Shown here: positions 35,339-44,293 of the stretch, piece by piece
How positions within the stretch are numbered: the stretch's first letter is position 1
Layout of the letters: the number at the start of each line of letters is the position of its first letter
Assembly: GCF_900111005.1 (NCBI RefSeq)
Contig: NZ_FOFV01000004.1
Location: forward strand, 248,001-312,000
Origin: Lentzea albida
GTDB taxonomy: Bacteria; Actinomycetota; Actinomycetes; Mycobacteriales; Pseudonocardiaceae
Reading direction: 5' to 3'
DNA: 64,000 nt
Notes under the pieces: model-generated
Seen by the model: only the letters and a program-made list of their open reading frames with translations
Databases searched by the model: none
Told to the model about the DNA's origin: nothing
Position numbers and translations under genes: made by a program

Positions 35339-36652
35339 ACAACCGTCGGCGGCCGCTACACGCTCCTCGAGCGCATCGGCAGCGGTGCGATGGGAGTGGT
35401 CTGGCGAGCGCGGGACGAGGTGCTGGCCCGCGAGGTCGCGGTCAAGGAGCTCGTCACAGGCGATCACCAGCGCGCGATGCGGGAGGCCCGCAACGCCGCC
35501 CGGCTGCACCACCAGCACGCCATCGCCGTGTTCGACGTCGTCAGCACGGACGACGAGCAGCCGTGGATCGTCATGGAGTACCTCGCCTCGCACAGCCTCT
35601 CGGCGCTGATCGCCGAGCGCGGGCCGCTCAAGCCGGCCCAGGCGGCGAGCATCGGGGCCAAGGTCGCCTCGGCGCTGGCAGCGGCGCACGCGGCCGGACT
35701 GGTCCACCGCGACATCAAGCCCGGCAACGTCCTGATCGGCCACGACGGCACGGTCAAGATCACCGACTTCGGCATCTCCAAGGCCTCCGGCGACGGCACG
35801 ATGACCGACACGGGCATGATCTCGGGCACCCCCGCCTACCTCGCTCCCGAGGTGGCCCGCGGCGAACACCCCGACGAGGCGTCCGACGTGTTCTCGCTCG
35901 GCGCCACGATCTACACGGCCATCGAAGGCGAGTCGGTCTTCGGGCCGAGCGACAACAGCTTCGGCCTCATCTACCGCGCCGCCAGCGGCCAGCTCCGCGA
36001 TCCCAAGAACGCGGGCGAGCTCACCCCGTTGCTCAAGCGGCTGCTCTCGCAGGACCCGAAGGACAGGCCGACCGCGCAGGAGGCCGCCGACCTGCTGGCC
36101 ACCGAGCCGCAGCCGTCGCAGCCCCTGCATATCCCGCAGCCGTCACGGCTCCTGCAGATCCCGCAGCCGGAGCGCAGGCTCAAGGCGCCGAACAAGCGGA
36201 TCCTGGTGATCCTCTCGGTCATCGCTTTGCTGGCGATCGGTGGTGGCGCGGCCGCCGCGTACTGGGGCGGTACCGGAGGCGGTGACAGCCCGGTCAACCA
36301 GGGCAACTTCCAACCACAGCAGCAGCCCCGCTACTTCACCGCGAGTGAGGCGTCCGGGTTCGTGCTCGGCCACTACGGCCAGCTCCCCGCCCACCCCCAC
36401 GTGGCGTGGCTGAACCTCGACCAACAGGCGGTCGAGCCGCACGACAAGTACGTGGCGCGGTGGAAGGCCTACGCCTCGGTCAAGTGCGCCATGTCCGCGG
36501 TGCCCATCCGGTCGAACGGCCCGAACTGGGTGGTCACGTACGACCTGGCGCTGGAGACGGCCGCCGGCGAGCAGAAGAGCGGCGTCTACGAGGCCGAGGT
36601 CGCCGCCGTCAACAACGAAATGAAGATCACCAGCATCAGGCAGATCAGCTGA
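35336..36652 (+). CDS. Membrane Ser/Thr protein kinase 3 with NTF2-like sensor
   Basis: 438 residues. The kinase domain (residues 1-255) starts almost at the first residue: RYTLLERIGSGAMGVVWRAR, AVKELVTGDHQRAM, LVHRDIKPGNVLIGHD, TDFGISKASG and YLAPEVARGEH. A short linker precedes one helix (ILVILSVIALLAIGGGAAAA) and a 110-residue extracellular domain (FVLGHYGQLPAHPHVAWLNL, YVARWKAYASVKCAMSAV), again with an NTF2-like layout. The catalytic residues are intact. Translation probably starts at GTG 35336 on a leaderless message. Confidence 0.9.
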   Translation: MTTVGGRYTLLERIGSGAMGVVWRARDEVLAREVAVKELVTGDHQRAMREARNAARLHHQHAIAVFDVVSTDDEQPWIVMEYLASHSLSALIAERGPLKPAQAASIGAKVASALAAAHAAGLVHRDIKPGNVLIGHDGTVKITDFGISKASGDGTMTDTGMISGTPAYLAPEVARGEHPDEASDVFSLGATIYTAIEGESVFGPSDNSFGLIYRAASGQLRDPKNAGELTPLLKRLLSQDPKDRPTAQEAADLLATEPQPSQPLHIPQPSRLLQIPQPERRLKAPNKRILVILSVIALLAIGGGAAAAYWGGTGGGDSPVNQGNFQPQQQPRYFTASEASGFVLGHYGQLPAHPHVAWLNLDQQAVEPHDKYVARWKAYASVKCAMSAVPIRSNGPNWVVTYDLALETAAGEQKSGVYEAEVAAVNNEMKITSIRQIS

Positions 36653-37226
36653 GCAGCCAGAACGTCCCGCCGCCGACGACCACGCCCATCACCGAGCCGG
36701 CCAGCACCTGGCCGGTCGTGTGGTCGCCCAGCTCGACGCGCGACCACGTCACCAGTGCGGCAGGCAGTGCCAGGAGCAGCCACCACGGTCCGTAGACGAT
36801 CGTCAGCGTCACCACGGCGGCCCAGGCCACGGCGGCGTGCAGCGAGATCTTCCACTTCAGCCCGAACGTGATCGCCATGCTGACGATCAGCGACGCGAAC
36901 ATGCTGCCCGCCAGCGCGAGCATGGACCGCGGCGCGTCGCCCAGGAACATGATCGCCGTGCCGGCGGCCAGCGACGCACCCGCCGTGACCAGCGGGACGA
37001 CCCTGCCCTCGCGGTTCGTGACGTGGTGGCCGTCCCATTTCCCCTTTCGGGCGCCACGCACGATGACGGCCATAGGGATGACCGACGCCGTTAGTGCGAC
37101 GACGAACCCCCACAGCAGCGTCATCCAGACGCTTTCCGTCGCGTACGCGACGCCGAACGGCAGCAAAATCACCCAGACCCACGGCGCCAGCACCTCGGTG
37201 GCACCGCGGGCGACCTTTTCGACCAA
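36645..37226 (-). CDS. PAP2-superfamily-like membrane protein
   Basis: 193 residues with five or six membrane helices. Parts of the PAP2 phosphatase signature are visible but altered: K-W-D-G-H-H in the first block, SLHAAVAW in place of PSGHA, and WSRVELGDHTTGQVLAGS in place of SRxxxxxHxxxD, with Gln instead of the final Asp. It may be a lipid-phosphatase relative with changed or lost activity. The stop overlaps the kinase 3 3' end by eight bases. ATG/GTG 37226 follows a run of seven bases downstream of the response regulator stop. Confidence 0.6.
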   Translation of the reverse strand: MVEKVARGATEVLAPWVWVILLPFGVAYATESVWMTLLWGFVVALTASVIPMAVIVRGARKGKWDGHHVTNREGRVVPLVTAGASLAAGTAIMFLGDAPRSMLALAGSMFASLIVSMAITFGLKWKISLHAAVAWAAVVTLTIVYGPWWLLLALPAALVTWSRVELGDHTTGQVLAGSVMGVVVGGGTFWLLS

Positions 37227-37232
37227 AGCCCC

Positions 37233-37883
37233 TCAGACCAGTCTGCGATCCGTGGCCCAGCGGGACAGCTCGTACCGGTTGGAGAGCTGGGTCTTCCGCA
37301 GGACGCTCGACACGTGCGTCTCCACCGTCTTGACGCTGATGAACAGCTCGGACGCGATCTCCTTGTAAGCGTAACCGCGGGCCAGCAGCCGCAGGACGTC
37401 GCGTTCCCGCGGCGTCAGCAGGTCGAGCTCGGGGTCGCTGATCGGCGCGGCGCCCGGCCTGTCCGCGAACGCGTCCAGCACGAACCCGGCGAGGCGCGGC
37501 GAGAACACCGCGTCGCCCTCGGAGACCCGCACGACGGCCTTGACCAGCTCCTGGCTGGAGATCGTCTTCGTCACGTACCCGCGCGCCCCGGCGCGGATGA
37601 CGTTGATGACGTCCTCGGCCGCGTCGGACACGGACAGCGCGAGGAACGTGACCTCGGGGATCTTGGTGCGGATCTGCCGCAGCACCTCGGCGCCGCCGCC
37701 GTCGGGCATGTGCACGTCGAGCAGCACGACGTCCGGCCTGTGGTGCGCGATGCCCGCGACCGCCTCACCGACGCCGCCGGCCTCACCGACGACCTCGACC
37801 TCCTCGGTGATGCTTTCGAGCTCCGCCCGCACCCCCGCCCGGAACAACGCGTGGTCGTCCACCAGGAACACCCTCACACTCAC
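37233..37883 (-). CDS. NarL/LuxR-family response regulator
   Basis: 216 residues. The receiver domain has D9-D10 near the N-terminus, phospho-acceptor D56 in RPDVVLLDVHMPDG, and K in YVTKTISSQELV. The C-terminal LuxR helix-turn-helix reads LTPRERDVLRLLARGYAYKE and SVKTVETHVSSVLRKT. Its start overlaps the kinase stop as GTGA, so it is coupled to the PspC-type sensor. A set of TCAGGGA repeats upstream of the sensor gene is a likely target. Confidence 0.93.
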   Translation of the reverse strand: MSVRVFLVDDHALFRAGVRAELESITEEVEVVGEAGGVGEAVAGIAHHRPDVVLLDVHMPDGGGAEVLRQIRTKIPEVTFLALSVSDAAEDVINVIRAGARGYVTKTISSQELVKAVVRVSEGDAVFSPRLAGFVLDAFADRPGAAPISDPELDLLTPRERDVLRLLARGYAYKEIASELFISVKTVETHVSSVLRKTQLSNRYELSRWATDRRLV

Positions 37884-39073
37884 GTCCTGGCCTCCTGCTT
37901 CCTCGGCATCTCGAGCTGCACCTCGGTCCCCTCTCCCGGAGCCGTGCGCAGTCGCACCTCCCCGCCGTGCCTCGACATTCTCCCCCGGATGCTCCCCGCG
38001 AGGCCATGCCGGTCCTCGGGCACCGCGCCGGGGTCGAAGCCCTTGCCGCGGTCGCGCACGAACACCGTGACCTTCTCCGGCTCGACCTCGGCGTAGACGC
38101 TGACCTCGGCCACCCCCGCGTGCTTGGCCGCGTTGACCATCGCCTCCTTCGACGCCTGGACCAGCGCGAACATGCCGTCCTCCAGCTCGCAGTCGCCCAC
38201 CACGACCTGCGAGACGGCGATGGCGAAGTCGTCCTCGACGTCCGCGCAGACCTGGGCGATCGCGACGCTGATGGAGTGCGGCTGCTCCCCCACCTCACGG
38301 CCGTAGAGCCAGCTGCGCAGCTCGCGTTCCTGGCTGCGGGCGAGGCGCTTGACCTCCCGCGACGACTCGGACTGCTTCTGGATCAGGGCAAGCGTTTGCA
38401 GCACGGAGTCGTGCAGGTGGGCGGCGATCTCGGCGCGTTCCTCGGTGCGGATGCGCGCACGGCGTTCCGAGTCGAGGTCGCGCACCAGCCGCATCCACAG
38501 CGGCACGGTCAGCACCGCGACGCCGACCAGCGTGGCGACCACGGAGAGCACGACGGTCGAGAGGTTCGCGATGGAGTCGTTCACCACGAGGAACGCGGCG
38601 ACCCCCGCCACGACCAGCGCGCCTCCCGCCACCGTCCGCACGATCCCCGTCTTCCCCTGCGAGAAGGCGCCGTCCCGCCAGCGGCGGCGCTGCGCCTCGT
38701 CGGCCTCGCGCCACACGACCGCGGCGCCGATGAGCGCCACGGCGATGGGCCCGGTGATCCACCCGCTCCACGCTCCCCCGAGCAGGCCGGTGAACACCGC
38801 GACGCCGATGCCGAGGGCGGCGAGGCCCACGGCCTGCTGCCACTCCTTGCGGTCGGTGTCGGTCTCCGGCTCCGCCACCGCCGACTGCGGGACGAACATC
38901 CAGAGCAGCCCGTAGGCGATGATCCCGGCCCCGCTGAACGCCGCGAACAAGGCGAACACCGCGCGCACCCAGAAGACGGGTGCGCCGAGGTGGTCCGCCA
39001 GTCCGCTCGCGACGCCCGCGACCACCCGGCCGGTGCGTCGACGGCGCATCGGCTCAATCCGTGCACTCACCAT
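37880..39073 (-). CDS. PspC-domain sensor histidine kinase
   Basis: 397 residues. An N-terminal PspC domain (RTGRVVAGVASGLADHLGAP, then IIAYGLLWMFVP) is followed by four more membrane helices, and then a HisKA_3/HATPase core: EERAEIAAHLHDSVLQTLAL with the phosphorylated His at about 221, VQASKEAMVNAAKHAGVAEV as the N-box, and VFVRDRGKGFDPGAVPEDRH GLAGSI as the G-box. Such PspC sensors respond to envelope state. ATG 39073 is likely; GTG 39070 also fits. It is divergent from a PspC/LiaF-like gene, with which it shares a 108-base control region. Confidence 0.88.
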   Translation of the reverse strand: MVSARIEPMRRRRTGRVVAGVASGLADHLGAPVFWVRAVFALFAAFSGAGIIAYGLLWMFVPQSAVAEPETDTDRKEWQQAVGLAALGIGVAVFTGLLGGAWSGWITGPIAVALIGAAVVWREADEAQRRRWRDGAFSQGKTGIVRTVAGGALVVAGVAAFLVVNDSIANLSTVVLSVVATLVGVAVLTVPLWMRLVRDLDSERRARIRTEERAEIAAHLHDSVLQTLALIQKQSESSREVKRLARSQERELRSWLYGREVGEQPHSISVAIAQVCADVEDDFAIAVSQVVVGDCELEDGMFALVQASKEAMVNAAKHAGVAEVSVYAEVEPEKVTVFVRDRGKGFDPGAVPEDRHGLAGSIRGRMSRHGGEVRLRTAPGEGTEVQLEMPRKQEART

Positions 39074-39104
39074 CCGATCGTCACACGTCCTCCCGGGTTG
39101 TTCA

Positions 39105-39146
39105 TCAGGGATGACCCCGGTTCCCTGAATCAGGGCTGGTCCCTGA
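39105..39146. promoter_or_regulatory. Tandem TCAGGGA inverted repeats between PspC genes
   Basis: TCAGGGA (39105-39111) pairs with TCCCTGA (39122-39128); TCAGGG (39130-39135) pairs with CCCTGA (39141-39146). The four half-sites alternate in orientation in the 108 bases between the divergent sensor kinase and PspC/LiaF-like genes. They are a strong candidate operator for the paired response regulator. Confidence 0.6.
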
Positions 39147-39181
39147 TGTGGTCGAGAGCCTGCCGTAGCAACCTTGGTGAC

Positions 39182-40354
39182 GTGAGCGGGACTGAGAAGG
39201 CAATGCAGGGCGTGGCGGACACGCTCAGAGAGTTCTGGGCGCACCGTCCGGTGCGGCCCCGTGCAGGGCGCAAGCTCGGAGGCGTCGCCACCGGGATCGC
39301 CCTGCGCTACCAGATCGACCCGGTGATCGTCAGGATCGCGTTCGTCGCGCTCGCGCTGTCGGGTGGCGTCGGCCTGCCGATGTACCTCGCCGGCTGGCTG
39401 CTGCTGCCGGAGGAGGGCGACCAGGCGTCGCCGCTCGAGTCGTTGCTCAACAGGGGCCACAGCTCGACGTCGCAGGGCCAGACGGTCCTGCTGGGCGTGC
39501 TGATGTTCCCCGCCCTCGCGTTCACGTTCGGGAGCGGCGGGTTCCAGGTCTTCGTGACGATCGCCGCGTCGGTCGCGTGCATCTACCTGCTGCAGAAGAA
39601 CCGTGGGCACCTGCAGCCGGCCACGACGCTCGCCGACCCGCCGCCGACGCCACCGGTGCCGGGCGCACCGGCCTGGGACCCGCTGGGGGCCGCGCCGTTC
39701 GCGTGGGACCTCCCCGAACCGACCCCGAAGCCGCAGCCGCCGGCCCCCCGCCCGCGCAAGCCGCGCGTGAGCGGCGTGACGCTGGGCGTGGCGCTGCTGG
39801 TGGGTGCCGCGGCCGCGATCGCCGGAACGTGGATCCCGTGGTTCACCGCCCCGCACGTCGTCGGTCTCGTCATCGCGGTGCTGGCCGCGGGCCTGCTGGT
39901 CGGTGCGTTCACCGGGGGCGGTCGCGGCCTGATCTGGCTGCTGGTCCCGCTGTCGGTGGTCGGCTTCGGCCTGACCTCGGTCAAGTTCGAGGGCCCCGCC
40001 AACGTGGGCGACCTCAACTTCACGCCCAGGTCGGTGGGCGAGGTCGAGTCCCGCTACGAACTGGGCGTCGGCAGCCTGGTGCTCGACCTGCGCGAGCTCC
40101 CGGACTCCGGCGCGGTGAAGACCCAGGTCGAGTCGAACCTCGGCGAGGTGCTCGTGCACGTGCCGGCGAACGCCGACGTGACGTTCCGGTGCGAGGCGGA
40201 CTCCATCGGCGAGCTCGACTGCCTCGGCAAGCGGGCGGACGGCACCGGCGTGCAGGTCGACGGCACCGACCTGGGCGCCGACGGCGAAGGTGGACTGAAG
40301 ATCGACCTGGACGTTCTGACGAGCGTCGGAGAGGTGAGGGTGCTCCGTGACTGA
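39182..40354 (+). CDS. PspC/LiaF-like membrane stress protein
   Basis: 390 residues. An N-terminal PspC domain (LGGVATGIALRYQIDPVIVR, MYLAGWLLLPEEGDQ) is followed by a Pro-rich loop, further helices (GVALLVGAAAAIAGTWIPWF, VIAVLAAGLLVGAFTGGG) and a C-terminal LiaF-type domain (YELGVGSLVLDLRELPDSG, VHVPANADVTFRCEADSIGE). LiaF-like proteins restrain envelope-stress two-component systems in Firmicutes; with the divergent sensor kinase, this looks like a feedback module. Start GTG 39182 is chosen because the frame upstream belongs to the opposite-strand kinase. Confidence 0.85.
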   Translation: MSGTEKAMQGVADTLREFWAHRPVRPRAGRKLGGVATGIALRYQIDPVIVRIAFVALALSGGVGLPMYLAGWLLLPEEGDQASPLESLLNRGHSSTSQGQTVLLGVLMFPALAFTFGSGGFQVFVTIAASVACIYLLQKNRGHLQPATTLADPPPTPPVPGAPAWDPLGAAPFAWDLPEPTPKPQPPAPRPRKPRVSGVTLGVALLVGAAAAIAGTWIPWFTAPHVVGLVIAVLAAGLLVGAFTGGGRGLIWLLVPLSVVGFGLTSVKFEGPANVGDLNFTPRSVGEVESRYELGVGSLVLDLRELPDSGAVKTQVESNLGEVLVHVPANADVTFRCEADSIGELDCLGKRADGTGVQVDGTDLGADGEGGLKIDLDVLTSVGEVRVLRD

Positions 40355-40544
40355 GCAGCAGCAGGTGATGCGCAGGCGGATCGACCCGCTGGGGCTGGTC
40401 TTCGGGATCGGTGGCGGGCTGATGGCGGCCTACGTGCTGAGCAACGGGACGTTCTGGTTCGACCTGAGGTGGGCGCTGGGGGGGACGGCCATCCTGGTCG
40501 GCCTGGTGCTGCTGACGAACTCGTTGAGGCGCAAGAACTCCTAG
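40347..40544 (+). CDS. Two-helix small membrane protein
   Basis: 65 residues with two hydrophobic helices (LGLVFGIGGGLMAAYVLSNG, ALGGTAILVGLVLLTNSL). GTG 40347 overlaps the end of the PspC/LiaF-like gene by eight bases, so it is the second gene of that operon. It ends just before a bidirectional terminator. Family not recognised, role presumably membrane-associated. Confidence 0.7.
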   Translation: MTEQQQVMRRRIDPLGLVFGIGGGLMAAYVLSNGTFWFDLRWALGGTAILVGLVLLTNSLRRKNS

Positions 40545-40549
40545 AGAAC

Positions 40550-40583
40550 GCGAAGGGCCCCTGGTCTCCCAGGGGCCCTTCGC
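40550..40583. terminator. Bidirectional terminator between the PspC operon and guaA
   Basis: GCGAAGGGCCCCTGG (40550-40564) pairs perfectly with CCAGGGGCCCTTCGC (40569-40583), loop TCTC. It lies between the stops of convergent genes at 40544 and 40590. Confidence 0.88.
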
Positions 40584-40589
40584 ACGTTC

Positions 40590-42149
40590 CTACTCCCACT
40601 CGATGGTGCCCGGCGGCTTGGACGTCACGTCCAGCACCACGCGGTTGACCTCCGCCACCTCGTTGGTGATCCGGGTCGAGATCCGCTCCAGAACCTCGTA
40701 CGGCAGGCGCGTCCAGTCCGCGGTCATCGCGTCCTCGGACGACACCGGGCGCAGCACGATCGGGTGCCCGTACGTGCGGCCGTCGCCCTGGACGCCGACG
40801 CTGCGGACGTCCGCGAGCAGCACGACCGGGCACTGCCAGATCGAGCGGTCGAGGCCGGCGGCCGTCAGTTCCTCGCGCGCGATGGCGTCGGCCTGGCGCA
40901 GCGTGTCGAGGCGGTCCTGGGTGACCTCGCCGATGATGCGGATGCCGAGGCCCGGGCCGGGGAACGGCTGGCGCTGCACGATCGTCTCGGGCAGGCCGAG
41001 CTCGGTGCCGACGCGGCGGACCTCGTCCTTGAACAGGGCGCGCAGCGGCTCGACCAGTTCGAACTGGAGGTCGTCCGGGAGGCCGCCGACGTTGTGGTGC
41101 GACTTGATGTTCGCGGTGCCCGCGCCGCCGCCGGACTCGACGACGTCCGGGTAGAGCGTGCCCTGCACGAGGAAGCGGTAGTCGCCCTCGGCCTTGAGGT
41201 CGCGCTCGGCCTGCTCGAAGACGCGGATGAACTCGCGGCCGATGATCTTGCGCTTCTCCTCCGGGTCCGTGACGCCGGCCAAAGCGCTCAAGAAGCGCTC
41301 GCGGGCGTCGACGGTCACCAGGTTGATGCCCGTGGCGGCCACGTAGTCGCGCTCGACCTGGGCGCGCTCGCCGGAGCGCAGCAGGCCGTGGTCGACGAAG
41401 ACGCAGGTGAGGCGGTCGCCGATGGCGCGCTGGACGAGGGCCGCGGCCACGGCGGAGTCGACGCCGCCGGAGAGGCCGCAGATCGCCTTGCCGTCACCGA
41501 TCTGCTCGCGGATGCGGCTGACCTGCTCGTCCACGATGGACGACGTCGTCCACTGCGGACGGATGCCCGCGATCTCGTGCAGGAACCGGCGCAGGACCTC
41601 CTGGCCGTGCGGCGAGTGGTGGACCTCGGGGTGGTACTGGACGCCCGCGAAGCGGCGCTCGGTGTCCTCGAACGCGGCGACCGGCGCGCCCTCGCTGGTC
41701 GCGGTGACGGTGAAGCCCTCGGGCGCCTTGGTGACGGCGTCGCCGTGGCTCATCCACACCGGGTGCGAGCCGGGCAGTTCCTCGTGCAGCGACCCGCCCG
41801 TGCCGGACACGCCGAGGTCGGTGCGGCCGTACTCGCGGGTGCCGGTCTGCTCCACCGAACCGCCGAGTGCGCGCGCCATCGCCTGGAAGCCGTAGCAGAT
41901 GCCGAAGACCGGGACGCCGGTCTCGAACAGCTTCGGGTCGACCTGCGGGGCGTTCTCCTCGTACACGCTCGACGGGCCACCGGACAGCACGATGGCCAGC
42001 GGGTTCTTGTCGAGGATCTCGCTGACGCTCGCGGTGTGCGGGACGACCTCGGAGTAGACCTGGGCCTCGCGCACGCGGCGCGCGATCAGCTGCGCGTACT
42101 GGGCGCCGAAGTCGACGACGAGAACAGGGCGGTTGCTGGTGTCGGACAC
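40590..42149 (-). CDS. guaA: GMP synthase (glutamine-hydrolysing)
   Basis: 519 residues; converts XMP to GMP. The class I glutaminase domain has the nucleophile Cys85 in GICYGFQAM and the His/Glu pair in [14 protein letters not shown]. The ATP pyrophosphatase domain carries [16 protein letters not shown], and the C-terminal dimerisation domain ends [11 protein letters not shown]. Start GTG 42149 with GGGGA nearby. It is divergent from a phosphotransferase-like gene with only 19 bases between the start codons. guaB and guaB3 lie 10 kb away in the same window. Confidence 0.97.
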   Translation of the reverse strand: MSDTSNRPVLVVDFGAQYAQLIARRVREAQVYSEVVPHTASVSEILDKNPLAIVLSGGPSSVYEENAPQVDPKLFETGVPVFGICYGFQAMARALGGSVEQTGTREYGRTDLGVSGTGGSLHEELPGSHPVWMSHGDAVTKAPEGFTVTATSEGAPVAAFEDTERRFAGVQYHPEVHHSPHGQEVLRRFLHEIAGIRPQWTTSSIVDEQVSRIREQIGDGKAICGLSGGVDSAVAAALVQRAIGDRLTCVFVDHGLLRSGERAQVERDYVAATGINLVTVDARERFLSALAGVTDPEEKRKIIGREFIRVFEQAERDLKAEGDYRFLVQGTLYPDVVESGGGAGTANIKSHHNVGGLPDDLQFELVEPLRALFKDEVRRVGTELGLPETIVQRQPFPGPGLGIRIIGEVTQDRLDTLRQADAIAREELTAAGLDRSIWQCPVVLLADVRSVGVQGDGRTYGHPIVLRPVSSEDAMTADWTRLPYEVLERISTRITNEVAEVNRVVLDVTSKPPGTIEWE

Positions 42150-42168
42150 GTCCCCAAGGATCTCATGG

Positions 42169-42837
42169 GTGGACGGTGAACTGCTGACCGGTGGCGGGCT
42201 GAACCAGGTGTTCAGGGTGGGTGACGCGGTGCGCAGGCCGGCCGGGCCGTGGGCTCCTCGGGTGCACGAGTTGTTGCGGCGCTTGGCACCTCTGGGGATC
42301 GCGCCGGTGCCGCTGCGGCTGGACGACGAGCACGAACTGCTCAGCTACCTGCCGGGTGAGGTTGGCCACGTGCCCCCTTCGAGCGACAGGACGTTGATCG
42401 AGTCGGCACTGCTGCTGCGGCGGCTGCACGACACGACAGCGCGACTGGTCGACGAGTTGGACGGGTGGCAGCACCCCGCCCGCGAACCCGTCGAAGTGGT
42501 GCTGCACGGTGATTTCGCCCCGTACAACGTCGTGTTCCGCGACGGGACGCCGACGGGCGTCTTCGACTGGGACAGCGCGCATCCGGGGCCGCGCTGGTGG
42601 GACGTCAGCTGGGCGTTGATCCAGTTCGTGCTGGCGCTGCCGGACGACCGCGAGCGGCGGACGCGGTTGTTCTGCGAGACCTACGGGATCGAGTACGAAC
42701 CCGAGCACGTGCTGGCCCGGTTGGAAGACATGATCCGGACAATCCGGGAGCATCCCGCCTTCGAGCTCCAACGCGTTGAAGGGCATGTCGGCCACTACTC
42801 GGATCTCATCAGGTACGTGCAGGCCAACAGGGCTTAA
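42169..42837 (+). CDS. Aminoglycoside-phosphotransferase-fold protein
   Basis: 222 residues of the APH/ChoK kinase-like fold. [13 protein letters not shown] is the catalytic loop (Brenner motif) with the base Asp, and [18 protein letters not shown] the metal-binding segment. [20 protein letters not shown] is the N-terminal lobe typical of a small uncharacterised actinobacterial subfamily. Substrate unknown; antibiotic resistance should not be assumed. Start GTG 42169 has AAGGA eight bases before it; a longer frame from 42133 would overlap guaA in antisense. Confidence 0.8.
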   Translation: MDGELLTGGGLNQVFRVGDAVRRPAGPWAPRVHELLRRLAPLGIAPVPLRLDDEHELLSYLPGEVGHVPPSSDRTLIESALLLRRLHDTTARLVDELDGWQHPAREPVEVVLHGDFAPYNVVFRDGTPTGVFDWDSAHPGPRWWDVSWALIQFVLALPDDRERRTRLFCETYGIEYEPEHVLARLEDMIRTIREHPAFELQRVEGHVGHYSDLIRYVQANRA

Positions 42838-42847
42838 CGTGAGGCCC

Positions 42848-44293
42848 ATGGACGCGTTCACCCCGCAACCCCGGCCCTGCTGGGTCGCCGGCCGCCCCGA
42901 GCAGGGCGAGCAGGCGTTGGAGGTTCTCCACCCGTTCGACGGCACCGAGGTCGCCTCGGTGGCGGTGCCGGGCAGAGACCAGGTGGAACGTGCGATCGCC
43001 GCGGCCGCGTCCGTGGCCAAGGAGTTCCGGCGAACACCAGCCCACGTGCGGGCCGAGGCGTTGCTGCAGGTCTCGAAGGCCCTCGCCGACCGCGCCGAGG
43101 AGATCGCCGAGACGATCACGGCCGAGAACGGCAAGCCGCTCAAGTGGGCCGAGATCGAGGTGCAGCGCGCGGTCAACACGTTCCGGTTCGCCGCCGAGGA
43201 GGCGCGCCGGTTCACCGGCGGGCTGCAGCGGCTCGACACCGAGGCCGGTGGCGTGGGGCGGATGGCGATCGTCCGGCACGTCCCGCGCGGACCCGTGCTC
43301 GCGGTGGCGCCGTTCAACTTCCCGCTGAACCTGGTGGCGCACAAGGTCGCGCCGGCGCTCGCGGTGGGCGCGCCGGTGATCGTGAAGCCCGCCTCGGCGA
43401 CGCCGCTGTCCGCGTTGCTGCTGGGCGAGATCCTGGCCGAGACCGATCTGCCCGAGGGCGCGTTCTCGGTCCTTCCCGTGCGCGGCAAGGACATGGACGC
43501 CCTGGTGAAGGACGAACGGCTGCCGGTCATCTCGTTCACCGGGTCCACGAAGGTCGGCTGGTCGCTGATGGACGCCGCGCCGCGCAAGCACGTCGTGATG
43601 GAGCTGGGCTCCAACGCGGCGGCGATCATCTGTCCTGATTGGACGGACCTGGACCACGCGGCGCGGCGCATCGCGACGTTCGGCAACTACCAGGCCGGGC
43701 AGTCGTGCATCGCCGTGCAGCGGGTGGTCGTCGACCGCTCGAAGGCCGGCGAGTTCGTGCCGAAGCTCGTGGAGGCGGTGGCAGCGCTCAAGACCGGCGA
43801 CCCGCACGACCCCGAGGTCGAGGTCGGGCCGCTGATCGACGAGGACAACGCCAAGCGCGTCGAGGAGTGGGTCAACATGGCCACCGACGTCGGCGCCCGC
43901 GTGCTGCTGGGCGGCAAGCGGACCGGCGCGACGGTCGAACCGACCGTGCTCACCGACGTGCCGAAGACCGCCAAGGTCTGGACCGAGGAGATCTTCGGGC
44001 CGGTGCTCGTGGTGTCGGTCGCGGACGGCGTCGAGGACGCGTTCGCGCAGGCCAACGACTCCAAGTACGGGCTGCAGGCCGGGGTGTTCACCCGCGACGT
44101 GCAGGTGGCGTTCGAGGCGGCGGCCGAGCTCGAGGTCGGTGGCGTGATCATCGGTGACGTGCCCTCCTACCGCGCCGACCAGATGCCGTACGGCGGCGTG
44201 AAGGGCTCGGGCACCGGGCGCGAGGGCGTGCGGTCCGCGATGGAGGACTTCACCGAGGAGCGCATCACCGTGCTGACCGGGATCCAGCTATAG
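42848..44293 (+). CDS. NAD(P)-dependent aldehyde dehydrogenase
   Basis: 481 residues. RGPVLAVAPFNFPLNLVAHK, ISFTGSTKVG, MELGSNAAAIICPDW with the general-base Glu (about 254) and NYQAGQSCIAVQRVVVD with the catalytic Cys (about 288) are the standard ALDH landmarks; EEIFGPVLVVSV and PYGGVKGSGTGREG follow. It resembles glyceraldehyde-3-phosphate (GapN)/succinate-semialdehyde-type enzymes more than one specific class. ATG 42848 follows TGAGG. Its last bases overlap the convergent BBE pseudogene. Confidence 0.9.
   Translation: MDAFTPQPRPCWVAGRPEQGEQALEVLHPFDGTEVASVAVPGRDQVERAIAAAASVAKEFRRTPAHVRAEALLQVSKALADRAEEIAETITAENGKPLKWAEIEVQRAVNTFRFAAEEARRFTGGLQRLDTEAGGVGRMAIVRHVPRGPVLAVAPFNFPLNLVAHKVAPALAVGAPVIVKPASATPLSALLLGEILAETDLPEGAFSVLPVRGKDMDALVKDERLPVISFTGSTKVGWSLMDAAPRKHVVMELGSNAAAIICPDWTDLDHAARRIATFGNYQAGQSCIAVQRVVVDRSKAGEFVPKLVEAVAALKTGDPHDPEVEVGPLIDEDNAKRVEEWVNMATDVGARVLLGGKRTGATVEPTVLTDVPKTAKVWTEEIFGPVLVVSVADGVEDAFAQANDSKYGLQAGVFTRDVQVAFEAAAELEVGGVIIGDVPSYRADQMPYGGVKGSGTGREGVRSAMEDFTEERITVLTGIQL

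Noticed and set aside
39074..40159. Minus-strand extension of the sensor kinase frame upstream to 40159
   Set aside because: His/Arg/Gln-rich shadow of the PspC/LiaF-like gene; the kinase proper starts at 39073.
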